NCBI GenBank assembly: GCA_025351405.1
Contig: JANXVZ010000023.1
Coordinates: forward strand, 86,267 to 150,266
Origin: Sphingomonadales bacterium
Lineage (GTDB): Bacteria > Pseudomonadota > Alphaproteobacteria > Sphingomonadales > Sphingomonadaceae
DNA length: 64,000 nt
Reading direction: 5' to 3'
Of this stretch, positions 17,414 to 25,408 are shown piece after piece (positions within the stretch are counted from its first letter, which is position 1; every line of letters begins with the position of its first letter). The position numbers and the translations under genes were made by a program. The notes under the pieces are model-generated. The model saw nothing but the letters and a program-made list of their open reading frames with translations. It did not search any database and was not told the origin of the DNA.

Positions 17414-18634
17414 ATGATCTTTGAATACAGCGACAAGTCCAAGGCGCTTATCGAGCGTGTCCGCGGGTTCATGGATGAACACATTTACCCGAATGAAGCG
17501 CGCTATGAACAGGAAGTCGCCGAAGGTGACCGCTGGAAGGTGCTGCCGGTCATCGAGGAGCTCAAGCCCAAGGCCCGCGCCGCCGGGTTGTGGAACCTGT
17601 TTCTCAACATCTGCGACCATGACCAGGGCGAATGGAAGGGCCCCGGCCTCACCAACCTCGAATATGCACCGCTGGCCGAGGAAATGGGCCGCGTCGGCTG
17701 GTCATCGGAAGTGTTCAACTGCTCGGCGCCCGACACCGGCAACATGGAGGTGCTGCGCACCTATGGGTCCGAAGCCCAGAAGCAGACATGGCTGAAGCCG
17801 CTGATGGCGGGTGAAATCCGCTCCGCCTTCCTGATGACCGAGCCTGCCGTCGCCTCATCGGATGCCACCAACATCGAGACGTCGATCATCCGCCAGGGCG
17901 ACCATTATGTCATCAACGGCCGCAAATGGTGGTCGTCGGGGGTTGGTGACCCGCGCTGCACCATCGCCATCGTCATGGGCAAGACGGACGCCAATGCCGC
18001 ACGCCACGCGCAGCAGAGCCAGATCCTGGTGCCGCTCGACACGCCGGGGATCACCAAGCTTCGGCCGCTGAAGGTGTTCGGCTACGATGATGCGCCGCAC
18101 GGCCATTTCGAGGTTATTCTCGACAATGTCCGGGTGCCGGTGGAAAACATGATCCTTGGCGAAGGGCGCGGCTTCGAAATAGCGCAGGGCCGCCTCGGGC
18201 CGGGCCGTATCCACCACTGCATGCGGAGCATCGGCGCCGCCGAACGGGCGCTCGAAAAGATGTGCAAGCGGCTGAAGTCGCGCGTCGCCTTCGGCAAGCC
18301 GATCAGCGAGCACAGCGTCTGGCACGAGCGCATCGCCGATTCGCGCATCGCCATCGAACAGTCGCGCCTGCTGACGCTGAAGGCCGCCTATATGATGGAC
18401 ACCGTCGGCAACAAGGCAGCCGCCAACCAGATCGCCATGATCAAGGTCGTCGCCCCCAACATGGCGTGCGACATCCTCGACCACGCGATCCAGGCGCATG
18501 GCGGCGGCGGTGTCTGCCAGGATTATGGCCTGGCGTCCGGCTATGCGGGGCAGCGCACCCTGCGGCTGGCGGATGGTCCGGACGAGGTCCACCGCGCCGC
18601 GATCGCCAAGACGGAGCTGCGTCGCTACAACTGA
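17414..18634 (+). CDS. Acyl-CoA dehydrogenase (ACAD10/11-like)
   Basis: A 406-residue FAD-dependent acyl-CoA dehydrogenase. Seen in order: an N-terminal helical domain with [10 protein letters not shown], the middle beta-domain [16 protein letters not shown] for FAD and substrate binding, [10 protein letters not shown], and the C-terminal four-helix domain with [11 protein letters not shown] and [11 protein letters not shown], which is typical of the ACAD10/11 branch. The acyl substrate cannot be told. GGGAGAG lies 7 nt before the ATG. It is monocistronic and followed by a large hairpin. Confidence 0.93.
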   Translation: MIFEYSDKSKALIERVRGFMDEHIYPNEARYEQEVAEGDRWKVLPVIEELKPKARAAGLWNLFLNICDHDQGEWKGPGLTNLEYAPLAEEMGRVGWSSEVFNCSAPDTGNMEVLRTYGSEAQKQTWLKPLMAGEIRSAFLMTEPAVASSDATNIETSIIRQGDHYVINGRKWWSSGVGDPRCTIAIVMGKTDANAARHAQQSQILVPLDTPGITKLRPLKVFGYDDAPHGHFEVILDNVRVPVENMILGEGRGFEIAQGRLGPGRIHHCMRSIGAAERALEKMCKRLKSRVAFGKPISEHSVWHERIADSRIAIEQSRLLTLKAAYMMDTVGNKAAANQIAMIKVVAPNMACDILDHAIQAHGGGGVCQDYGLASGYAGQRTLRLADGPDEVHRAAIAKTELRRYN

Positions 18635-18647
18635 CGCGCGATCTGAA

Positions 18648-18683
18648 GGGCATCCGGCGGTCGTTGAGGACCGCCGGATGCCC
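18648..18683 (+). terminator. Strong hairpin after the acyl-CoA dehydrogenase gene
   Basis: A perfect 15-bp stem (GGGCATCCGGCGGTC with its complement) has a 6-nt loop and starts 13 nt after the stop codon. The T run comes only 13 nt after the stem, so it may be a 3' stabiliser rather than a canonical intrinsic terminator. Confidence 0.55.
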
Positions 18684-18786
18684 GGCAATCATCGCTTTTT
18701 GCCGAATCCTGCTTGCACCCTTCGCCTGCCCCTGCTAACCGCCGCCTCCTACCGGACGGGGCTGCAAGCTTCGAACATTTGGTCGT

Positions 18787-18873
18787 GCGGCCATGGCGGA
18801 ACTGGTAGACGCGCAACGTTGAGGTCGTTGTGGCCGAAAGGCCGTGGAAGTTCGAGTCTTCTTGGCCGCACCA
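18787..18873 (+). tRNA. tRNA-Leu(GAG)
   Basis: An 87-nt class II tRNA. The acceptor arm GCGGCCA pairs with TGGCCGC followed by an encoded ACCA. The anticodon stem CAACG/CGTTG encloses the loop TTGAGGT (anticodon GAG). A long variable arm (TGGCCGAAAGGCCG) and a T-arm with TTCGAGT are present. It reads CUC and CUU codons. Confidence 0.95.
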
Positions 18874-19125
18874 ACCAGCCAATCGTCCTGGGGTCAGCTG
18901 TAGCGGTCCGGGGTGCGGCAGGACTTTTGTCCGTCTTGCCGGGACCTTGCTCACGCACCTGAGGCCGGACAGCGTCTCGAGATCGTGTCAACCCGGTTGA
19001 TTTGTGCACTGTCCGGGCCTCCGTTCCTGCATCCCATAAAACAGTTGCGGGCTATAGTGCGCGGCGATGCGGACAGGGAAGCGCGCGATCTGTACCCTGA
19101 AAGTTTCAGCGACAGCCAGGTGATC

Positions 19126-19322
19126 GCGCTTTGCCACATGCGCATGCCAGGTCCATGGGTCGCCAAGACATTTCGGGCCGCAATCACTTGCAGACCGGCT
19201 CGACCGCATGGACGGCGCGATGATCATCGACGAACGCGATCATCTCCTGCACAGGCGCCAGGGGGCTTTGGCTCGCTCCGTCATCACAAAATACGCCGAC
19301 GCGCTCCTGAGCATCGCCCTCC
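19126..19322 (-). pseudogene. Decayed IS3-family transposase remnant (end of orfA, start of orfB)
   Basis: Reading the minus strand, 19322-19262 encodes LRSASAYFVMTERA, matching the end of IS3-type OrfA (typically ILRKASAYFA). Then 19243-19187 encodes MIAFVDDHRAVHAVEPVCK, matching the start of IS3-type OrfB, and stops. In another frame, 19155-19126 gives WTWHAHVAKR, matching the following STYHAH region. Stops and at least one frameshift break the reading. The rest of 18874-19437 has no gene I can support. Confidence 0.7.
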
Positions 19323-19437
19323 GGGCTCCACCTTCTGAGCAGCCGCTGGCAAAGCCTGCGCGCTGCACGTCGCTGTCTGCCGCAATTGCCGGAAGCGCCG
19401 ATCCGGACCCGAGCGATCTCGGGCGGTTCGCTTCAGC

Positions 19438-20250
19438 CTAGCTATCGACCATTCGGCGCAGCGCGGCCGGATCGGGCAAGGTGATGGCACGATAGGCGAT
19501 GCTGACCAGCCCCGCAGCTTCGAGCTCCTTCAGGATCCTGCCGACCGAATTGCGAGACAAATTCGCCACGGCGCCAAGTTCGTTCTGGCCGATCTCGGCG
19601 ATGACAGGGCCGGGACCTGCAATACCGCTGCGATGGCGCACGCCGGCCAGGCGGAGCAGGGTCGCGGCGCAGCGTTCGCGGTTGTCGGCGATCATCAGGT
19701 CGGCGGCGGCGCCTGCCGCGATCTGGGCGAACAGCACGGACAACCTGCCGATTTCACGCCACCAATGCGGATTTTCGGCGGTTATAGCCTCGATCGCGGC
19801 GCCGGTGACGCGTGCCACCAGGCCGGAGGTGCGCAAGGATATTTCACCCGACCGACCACCGCCGGTCAGAATAGGCACCACGCCGAACCAGTCGCCCGGG
19901 TGCATTATGTGCGTTAGGCGTGTGTCCGGGGGGCCTTTGTCCGTGGCGAAGGCCATCGTGCCGCTGGCGAGGCCAAAGATATCGGCGGCTGTATCGCCGG
20001 CGCGAGCCAGTACATCGCCCGGATCATGGCGGCGCCATAGGGCCCGCGACAAAAGCGCGGCGCGAAACTCGGGAGGCGACGCGCTGATCCAGCTGTTGTG
20101 GAACATCAACGCGTTGGCGCGCTCGATCTCGATCTTGGTGGCAGAGGTGGCCGGCAATTCCTGCGCTTTCTCGTTCGTGATTGCATCACCGGGTGCAAAC
20201 CCGTCTGAAACTTCATGATAGCACCGAAATGTAGCGGACGGTTGGGTCAT
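19438..20250 (-). CDS. Crp/Fnr family transcriptional regulator
   Basis: A 270-residue regulator. Residues about 50-170 form a cyclic-nucleotide-binding-like beta-barrel (DPGDVLARAGDTAADIFGLASG, IMHPGDWFGVV). The C-terminal helix-turn-helix is around 215-255 (GQNELGAVANLSRNSVGRIL). No cysteine cluster for Fe-S sensing is seen, so it is not an Fnr-type oxygen sensor. The first 48 residues are poorly conserved and the real start could be the Met near residue 49. Its target is unknown. Confidence 0.85.
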   Translation of the reverse strand: MTQPSATFRCYHEVSDGFAPGDAITNEKAQELPATSATKIEIERANALMFHNSWISASPPEFRAALLSRALWRRHDPGDVLARAGDTAADIFGLASGTMAFATDKGPPDTRLTHIMHPGDWFGVVPILTGGGRSGEISLRTSGLVARVTGAAIEAITAENPHWWREIGRLSVLFAQIAAGAAADLMIADNRERCAATLLRLAGVRHRSGIAGPGPVIAEIGQNELGAVANLSRNSVGRILKELEAAGLVSIAYRAITLPDPAALRRMVDS

Positions 20251-20413
20251 ACCACAGAGGCTACGGTCGCGCCGGCTATCAGTCCGCCTTTCGGGAGCGG
20301 GGGCCGCAGTGCCGAGGTCGGCGCGACTCCATAGCCATGATCATTTGGCGATGCCGTCTTGGCCATTCAGGTGCGGGCATGGCTGGCGTTTCGCCGTGGC
20401 GTGGATCGATAAC

Positions 20414-20430
20414 TGTCGGATAGCTTTACA
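20414..20430 (+). promoter_or_regulatory. PEP-CTERM upstream element, copy 3
   Basis: TGTCGGATAGCTTTACA is the same 17-nt layout as the copies at 12333 and 13215, placed 90 nt upstream of the -24/-12 element. The 319-nt gap between the Crp/Fnr gene and PEP-CTERM gene 3 holds this element, the promoter and nothing else recognised. Confidence 0.65.
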
Positions 20431-20503
20431 ATTCCTGAAACCGCATCTTCGGCAGGCGCAAGGTAGTAGCGCGTTATCAAACTGTTAGCACATTGGTATG
20501 TTT

Positions 20504-20519
20504 TGGCATGCATATTGCA
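20504..20519 (+). promoter_or_regulatory. Sigma-54 (-24/-12) promoter of PEP-CTERM gene 3
   Basis: TGGCATGCATATTGCA is a close match to the RpoN consensus (TGGCAcG-N4-TTGCA). It lies 50 nt upstream of the start codon. Confidence 0.78.
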
Positions 20520-20569
20520 AACCCATGCCCGAGACGGTCCTCCAACCGTCCAGAGACAGGGGCTATTCA

Positions 20570-21301
20570 ATGAAGACTGGTTTGTTCTTGACCGCGGCGG
20601 CACTGGCCGCGCTTGCAACCACGGGATCCGCCCAGGCGGCCCTCACGGCATTTGTCGCAAACCCGCTCACCAATTCGGTCGACTGGACCAATGCGGTCGT
20701 TACCGGCGGCGGAATGGTGACCACGAATATCGATTTCGACAATGCCGATGTCGGCGCTTCATATGTCGGCACGGCTGGAACGTTCGGGAGCTCCGGAGCC
20801 GGTCCGGCGCAGGGGAATGTCTTTTCGGGCCCCTTGTCGACGGGAGAAGGGGTGCATTCGGCTTCGAACTACCTGTTCGTGGGCTCGCCCAATTCGGGCC
20901 CGGCAACCGGCTTCGTCGTGAACTTTGCTTCGGCCGTCGGCGCGGCGGGCTTCTCCACAATCGATTATTTTGGGGCGGCTGGCTTTGGCAACGTCCTGAA
21001 TATTTCCGCCTACAGCGGTCTTAACGGCACGGGCACCCTGCTCGGCAGCTTTGACGGCCAGCAATTCAACTTTCAGAATAACAACGTGTACTTCATGGGC
21101 GTTGTGAGCTCGTCGAATGATATCGGTTCGATCGTGTTCAACCGGGCTTTCGACGCTTCGGGTGACACCATCGGCATCGACAACATCGTTTCCGGAACAT
21201 TTGGCGCGGTGCCGGAGCCTGCGAGCTGGGCGCTGTTGATCGCCGGTTTCGGCCTGACAGGTGCCGCGATGCGCCGGCGCCGGATGGCGACCGCCGCCTG
21301 A
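20570..21301 (+). CDS. PEP-CTERM sorting domain protein 3
   Basis: A 243-residue exported protein. The signal peptide (MKTGLFLTAAALAALATTGS, then AQA) is followed by a Gly/Asn/Ser-rich beta body and the tail AVPEPASWALLIAGFGLTGA with an Arg-rich end. AGGGG lies about 7 nt upstream of ATG 20570. The body includes INFN/FDN-type stretches (TTNIDFDNADVGASYVGT) seen in PEP-CTERM surface proteins of unknown function. It shares its promoter layout with the two PEP-CTERM genes about 7-8 kb to the left. Confidence 0.9.
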   Translation: MKTGLFLTAAALAALATTGSAQAALTAFVANPLTNSVDWTNAVVTGGGMVTTNIDFDNADVGASYVGTAGTFGSSGAGPAQGNVFSGPLSTGEGVHSASNYLFVGSPNSGPATGFVVNFASAVGAAGFSTIDYFGAAGFGNVLNISAYSGLNGTGTLLGSFDGQQFNFQNNNVYFMGVVSSSNDIGSIVFNRAFDASGDTIGIDNIVSGTFGAVPEPASWALLIAGFGLTGAAMRRRRMATAA

Positions 21302-21325
21302 AGCCATCGACATTGAAGACCGGGC

Positions 21326-21355
21326 AACGGCGGCCAGAAATGGCCGCCGTTTGCT
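21326..21355 (+). terminator. Terminator after PEP-CTERM gene 3
   Basis: A perfect 11-bp stem (AACGGCGGCCA with its complement) has a GAAA tetraloop, then TTGCTTGT, a weak T tract. Confidence 0.65.
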
Positions 21356-21515
21356 TGTGTGCGGCGGACGGTTTGCCGGGATCGTCGTCGCTGTTCAATG
21401 TCGAGCCCTGCCCTGCACAAGCACTTGTCGTCCCCCGCTTGTCGTCTCCCCTGGCACGACTGGACAGGCGTGACCGCGCGGTTCTAAATTCGGCGAAATA
21501 GACGGGGGAAAAGTC

Positions 21516-23042
21516 ATGCCGGATCGACATTTGGACCGCCGCACGCTGCTGGCGTCGGCTGCCGCTTCCGGTGCCGGGCTGCTGCTGCCGGCATCGGCGC
21601 GCGCTGCTGCGCCGAAGTCCGATATCGCTGCGATCCGCCGCGCCGTGGAAGCCGGGAAAGACGCCAGCGTGGCCCGGTTGCAGGACTGGATCCGCCACCC
21701 GGGGATTGCCGCCGAAAAATGGCGCATGGACGAAAGCTGCGAATTCACGATCGGGATGCTCAAGGACGCCGGCTTCCAGATGGCGAGGAAAATGCCGACC
21801 GATGGCGCACCGGGTATTTTCGCGACCCTCGACGCCGGCGCCAAGCGCAGTGTCGGCGTCTATTTCATGTACGATGTCAAGCAGGTGAACCCGGCGGAAT
21901 GGGCGCATCCACCGTTCGATGCGACGATTATCGACAAGCCGGGTTTCGGCAAGTGCATCACCGGCCGCGGTGCGGTGAACCAGAAGGGACCGGAGGCGAC
22001 ATTCCTCGCGGCGCTCCACGCCTTCAAGGCGGCGGGCAAGAAGCTGCCGGTCAACCTTGTCCTGGTGGCGGAGGGCGAGGAGGAAATCGCTTCCCCGCAT
22101 TTCCACCAGGTCGTGCAGTCGCCCGAGGTGGTATCCGCTCTGAAGCGCTGTGAGGGCATTTTCATCCCCAGCCCCAGCCAGAGCGAAAATGGTGCGGTCG
22201 AGATCGAGCTGGGTGCCAAGGGGCCGCTGGAATTCCAGTTGATTTCCAGCGGTGAGCGATGGGGCCGCGGGCCCAGGGGCGATGTTCATTCGTCGCTGCA
22301 TGCGATGGTGGACAGCCCGGTCTGGCGGCTGGTGCAGGCGCTCAACACCCTGGTCGGGCCCGATGGCCATACCCCCGCGATCGACGGATGGTTCGAAAAT
22401 GTCCGGCCGCTGACGGCGCGCGAAAAGGCGCTGATCGTCGAAGCCAGCGGCAAGCAGAGCGAAGCCGAGATGAAAAAGGCTTTCGGCATCAAGACCTGGA
22501 TCAACGATGAGCCCTGGCCCGTGGCGCTGCAGCGCCTCGCCTCGCAGCCAACGGTCAACATCCAGGGGCTGGTCGCCGGTTATATGGGGCCCGGCGGCAA
22601 GACGGTGTTGCCCGGCCGGGCAGAAGCCAAGCTGGAATGTCGGCTGGTTCCCAACCAGACCTTCAAGGAGGCCGAGACCAAGTTGCGTGCGCACCTCCTC
22701 AAGCGCGGGTTCGGCGATATCGAGGTCAACGTCAGCGGCGGTTATGACCCGACCGAGACAGCAGAGGACAGCCGCATCATCCGCGCCGAAAAGGCGGTCT
22801 ATGCCCGGGCGGGAGCAGATGTGGCGATCTCGCCGCGCAGTGCCGGATCGTGGCCGGGTTCGGTCTTTACCCAGCCGCCGGTGTCATTGCCCGCCGGCCA
22901 GTTCGGGCTGGGCTATGGCAGCGGCGCCCATGCTCCCAACGAGTTCTTCGTGATCGAATCGAGCAACCCCAAGGTTCTCGGCATGGTCGACAGCGCCATG
23001 GGGTATGTCGACCTGCTTTATGAACTGGCGACGATCACCTGA
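21516..23042 (+). CDS. Tat-exported M20/M25/M40 family hydrolase with atypical metal ligands
   Basis: A 508-residue protein. The Tat signal is HLDRRTLLASAAASGAG, followed by AxA-type cleavage near residue 31. The fold is M20 metallopeptidase-like: YDVKQVNPAEW, GRGAVNQKGPEAT, VAEGEEEIASPHF, and GSGAHAPNEFF at the C-terminal ligand. Two usual metal positions differ: the His of the GHxD motif is Met (YFMYDV), and the bridging Asp of GRGAxDxKG is Asn. The Glu pair EGEEE and the last His are kept. It may be a mono-metal or altered hydrolase acting in the periplasm. It is monocistronic and converges on the alpha/beta hydrolase gene. Confidence 0.85.
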   Translation: MPDRHLDRRTLLASAAASGAGLLLPASARAAAPKSDIAAIRRAVEAGKDASVARLQDWIRHPGIAAEKWRMDESCEFTIGMLKDAGFQMARKMPTDGAPGIFATLDAGAKRSVGVYFMYDVKQVNPAEWAHPPFDATIIDKPGFGKCITGRGAVNQKGPEATFLAALHAFKAAGKKLPVNLVLVAEGEEEIASPHFHQVVQSPEVVSALKRCEGIFIPSPSQSENGAVEIELGAKGPLEFQLISSGERWGRGPRGDVHSSLHAMVDSPVWRLVQALNTLVGPDGHTPAIDGWFENVRPLTAREKALIVEASGKQSEAEMKKAFGIKTWINDEPWPVALQRLASQPTVNIQGLVAGYMGPGGKTVLPGRAEAKLECRLVPNQTFKEAETKLRAHLLKRGFGDIEVNVSGGYDPTETAEDSRIIRAEKAVYARAGADVAISPRSAGSWPGSVFTQPPVSLPAGQFGLGYGSGAHAPNEFFVIESSNPKVLGMVDSAMGYVDLLYELATIT

Positions 23043-23052
23043 GGACGCCGGG

Positions 23053-24753
23053 TCATGTCGCCTGTATCGCAGTGCCGGCGACGACATACCAGGTGACGAA
23101 CAGGCCGCAGAGCAGCCCGCCGGAAAGGGCATTGCCGGTGCGGACCCAAGTGAAGGTGCCGATGGCGGCGACGATGGCGAGCAGAGGTACGAACTGGATG
23201 GCGATGACCGTGGTCAGCGGGTCAAACGCCGTCGGCAACTGGCCGCTGACGAAAAAGAGGCCGTAGTCGACCACCAGCAACAGCACGAACCCCCCCGCCA
23301 GCAGCAGCTTTGCCGCGCCATAGCGGCGTGTCCAGCCTTCGCCGGCCACCGCCAGTCGACCGACCGCGCCCAGCGTCACCACCTGCGCAAAGGTGATTGG
23401 CACGAGATAGACCAGCGCGATACCGAACTGGCCGAGGCTGAGCGGCTTGAGCGCCACAACCCAGAAACGGAAATCGACCGTGAACCACGCCGCCATCGCC
23501 ACGAGCACGGCATAGCCGATCGCCGCGGTCGCCAGCGCCAGCAGGGCCGCCGGCAGCCAGTGCCGCCCGGCGGGCGGCGGCGGGGCTGGCGTTTGCGGTG
23601 GATCGAAGCGCGACAGAAGCAGGGTAAGCCCGGCATTGATCAACGCCCACACCGTTACCTGCGTCGTCACCGTCTGCGGCAGCAACGCCGATGGTGGCAA
23701 CGCCAGCGTGACCAGGATGAACGCGGGGAAGAAGGTTATGGCGGGCAGCAGCGCCGTCAGCGTGGCCTGGCGCCACCAGCGGCGATCGCGACGCGGCAGG
23801 CCGGGCGGCGGCGAGCGGCGCAGAGAGGCAAAAACCGGCAACGCCAGCAACAGGTCGAAACTGCCAGCGACGATGGCAAGGAAGCCGACGAACGCCACAC
23901 CCGTCGCCACTTCCTTGCCGAACCAGATCTGGTCGGCGGCGGGCAATGGCGTGCCGCCTTTCAGTGTCCGGCCGAACCAGTCGATCGCGTCGCCGATTGC
24001 GGCGTGGCTGATATGGTCGCCGGGGTGGGTGGTGATCGGCTGCGTCAGGCGCCGTGCCGTGCCATCTGCGATGCTGCCGTAAATCCGACCCGGGACGATG
24101 GCGCCGGTGCCGAACACGGCCTGCAATTTGGCACTGCGCGCCACGTCTTGCGCCCGGTCGACATTCCACATCAACTTGGAAAACTCGTCAAAACGGCTGA
24201 ACACCAGCGCCAGGTTGAGCGGCCAGGCCGGCGTGCCTTCCGCCGCGAACGGCTTGCCGGTGGAGGAACCCTCCAGCACCATGGCACGATAGCCGTCGGG
24301 CATCGCAGCGGCTGCGGCGAGCACCGTCCAGCCGCCCATGCTATGGCCTTCCAGGCCGATATTGGCCCTGTCCACCATTGGCAATCCGCGCAGATACGCC
24401 AGCCCCGCCGGTCCGCCGAAACCTTCGGAAAATGCCGGCCCGCCCGAATAGCCATGGCCGGTCTGGTCCAGCGCCAACACGACATAGCCGCGCCGGGCGA
24501 ATTCGATGGCGAACCCATCCTGGGTCTCGCGGCTGTTGATATAGCCATGGACGGCGAGGATACCGGGCGCCGGAGACGCCGCCGTGGCACCGCTCGGCAC
24601 ATAGAGCAGCGCACTCATCAAGGTGCCGCCGGGTGATCGGAAGCGAATGTCGTGGACGGCGATGCCGCCCGTCGTCTGGATGCGGTTGGCCTGCCACGAA
24701 CCACCCAGCACCAGCGCCAGCCCCAGAAGAAACAGCCACCAGCCCTTGCCCAT
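23053..24753 (-). CDS. Alpha/beta hydrolase fused to a polytopic membrane domain
   Basis: A 566-residue protein. An N-terminal hydrophobic anchor (5-20) is followed by an alpha/beta hydrolase domain at about 35-285: the oxyanion block VHGYINS, the nucleophile elbow GHSMGG with Ser138, and the likely catalytic-His region TTHPGDHISH. A C-terminal domain of about seven hydrophobic segments runs from about 292 to 562. The hydrolase would lie outside the membrane. The substrate is not predictable; lipids or esters reaching the membrane are possible. Confidence 0.82.
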   Translation of the reverse strand: MGKGWWLFLLGLALVLGGSWQANRIQTTGGIAVHDIRFRSPGGTLMSALLYVPSGATAASPAPGILAVHGYINSRETQDGFAIEFARRGYVVLALDQTGHGYSGGPAFSEGFGGPAGLAYLRGLPMVDRANIGLEGHSMGGWTVLAAAAAMPDGYRAMVLEGSSTGKPFAAEGTPAWPLNLALVFSRFDEFSKLMWNVDRAQDVARSAKLQAVFGTGAIVPGRIYGSIADGTARRLTQPITTHPGDHISHAAIGDAIDWFGRTLKGGTPLPAADQIWFGKEVATGVAFVGFLAIVAGSFDLLLALPVFASLRRSPPPGLPRRDRRWWRQATLTALLPAITFFPAFILVTLALPPSALLPQTVTTQVTVWALINAGLTLLLSRFDPPQTPAPPPPAGRHWLPAALLALATAAIGYAVLVAMAAWFTVDFRFWVVALKPLSLGQFGIALVYLVPITFAQVVTLGAVGRLAVAGEGWTRRYGAAKLLLAGGFVLLLVVDYGLFFVSGQLPTAFDPLTTVIAIQFVPLLAIVAAIGTFTWVRTGNALSGGLLCGLFVTWYVVAGTAIQAT

Positions 24754-24931
24754 CGCCGCTGTCCCCCCGGTTCATTCCCAGCCTTAACCACCGGGTGCCA
24801 GCGCGCAAGCGGCTTTGACCGGGAACCACCGGCGCCTTGCGGCAATGCAGGGGCCGCCGAGCGGGCAACCAACGCGCCGGTTTGCGGGTTAGCCGGGTGA
24901 CGACGTGAATCGAGACAGGACCACCCAGATC

Positions 24932-25408
24932 ATGGCCAGCCCACCAATCAGCCCCCGCGCTGTCATTGCCGGAGTTCCTATCCACGCCATGATCGTGCCG
25001 TTCCCGATTGCCTGCTTCACCGGGGCGATGTTGACCGATATCGTTTATGCTCGCACGGCCGAGATCCAATGGGCGAATTTCTCGGCATGGTTGCTGGCGT
25101 TCGGCATGCTGACGGGTTCGCTGGCGGCGCTTTTCGGGCTGATCGACTTCTTCAGGCCGGGTCCCAAGCCAGCAATCGGCTGGGTGCACGCGGTCGGCAA
25201 TCTCGCGATCCTGGCAATCGTATTGGTGAACAACTTCGTCCATGCGCGCGACGGCTGGACCTCTGTCTTGCCGACGGGGCTGACGCTGTCGGTGGTCACG
25301 GTGCTGCTGATGGTGGCAACCGGTTTCCTGGGGCATCTGTTGGCTTACCGCCATGTCGGCCGCCCCGGACTTGCCCGCCGCGAGCCGCACACCGGACGGC
25401 TGCCATGA
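24932..25408 (+). CDS. DUF2231 domain membrane protein
   Basis: A 158-residue protein with four transmembrane helices and the family opening GVPIHAMIVPFPIACFTGAM (His in the first helix), then WVHAVGNL in the third helix. ATG 24932 has AGGA upstream; a GTG at 24905 is an alternative. DUF2231 proteins are predicted redox or haem-linked membrane partners without proven function. Its stop overlaps the start of the sorbosone-dehydrogenase-like gene (ATGA). The pair is commonly found together in proteobacteria. Confidence 0.87.
   Translation: MASPPISPRAVIAGVPIHAMIVPFPIACFTGAMLTDIVYARTAEIQWANFSAWLLAFGMLTGSLAALFGLIDFFRPGPKPAIGWVHAVGNLAILAIVLVNNFVHARDGWTSVLPTGLTLSVVTVLLMVATGFLGHLLAYRHVGRPGLARREPHTGRLP

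Noticed and set aside
18625..18954. Minus-strand frame crossing the tRNA-Leu gene
   Set aside because: Its translation (GQEDSNFHGLSATTT-type) is the usual artefact of translating the tRNA antisense strand.
18913..19338. 141-codon plus-strand frame after tRNA-Leu
   Set aside because: Antisense to the IS3-type remnant; no start signal or motif.
23005..24636. 543-codon plus-strand frame opposite the alpha/beta hydrolase
   Set aside because: Gln/Arg-rich shadow, no motif, antisense to a supported gene.
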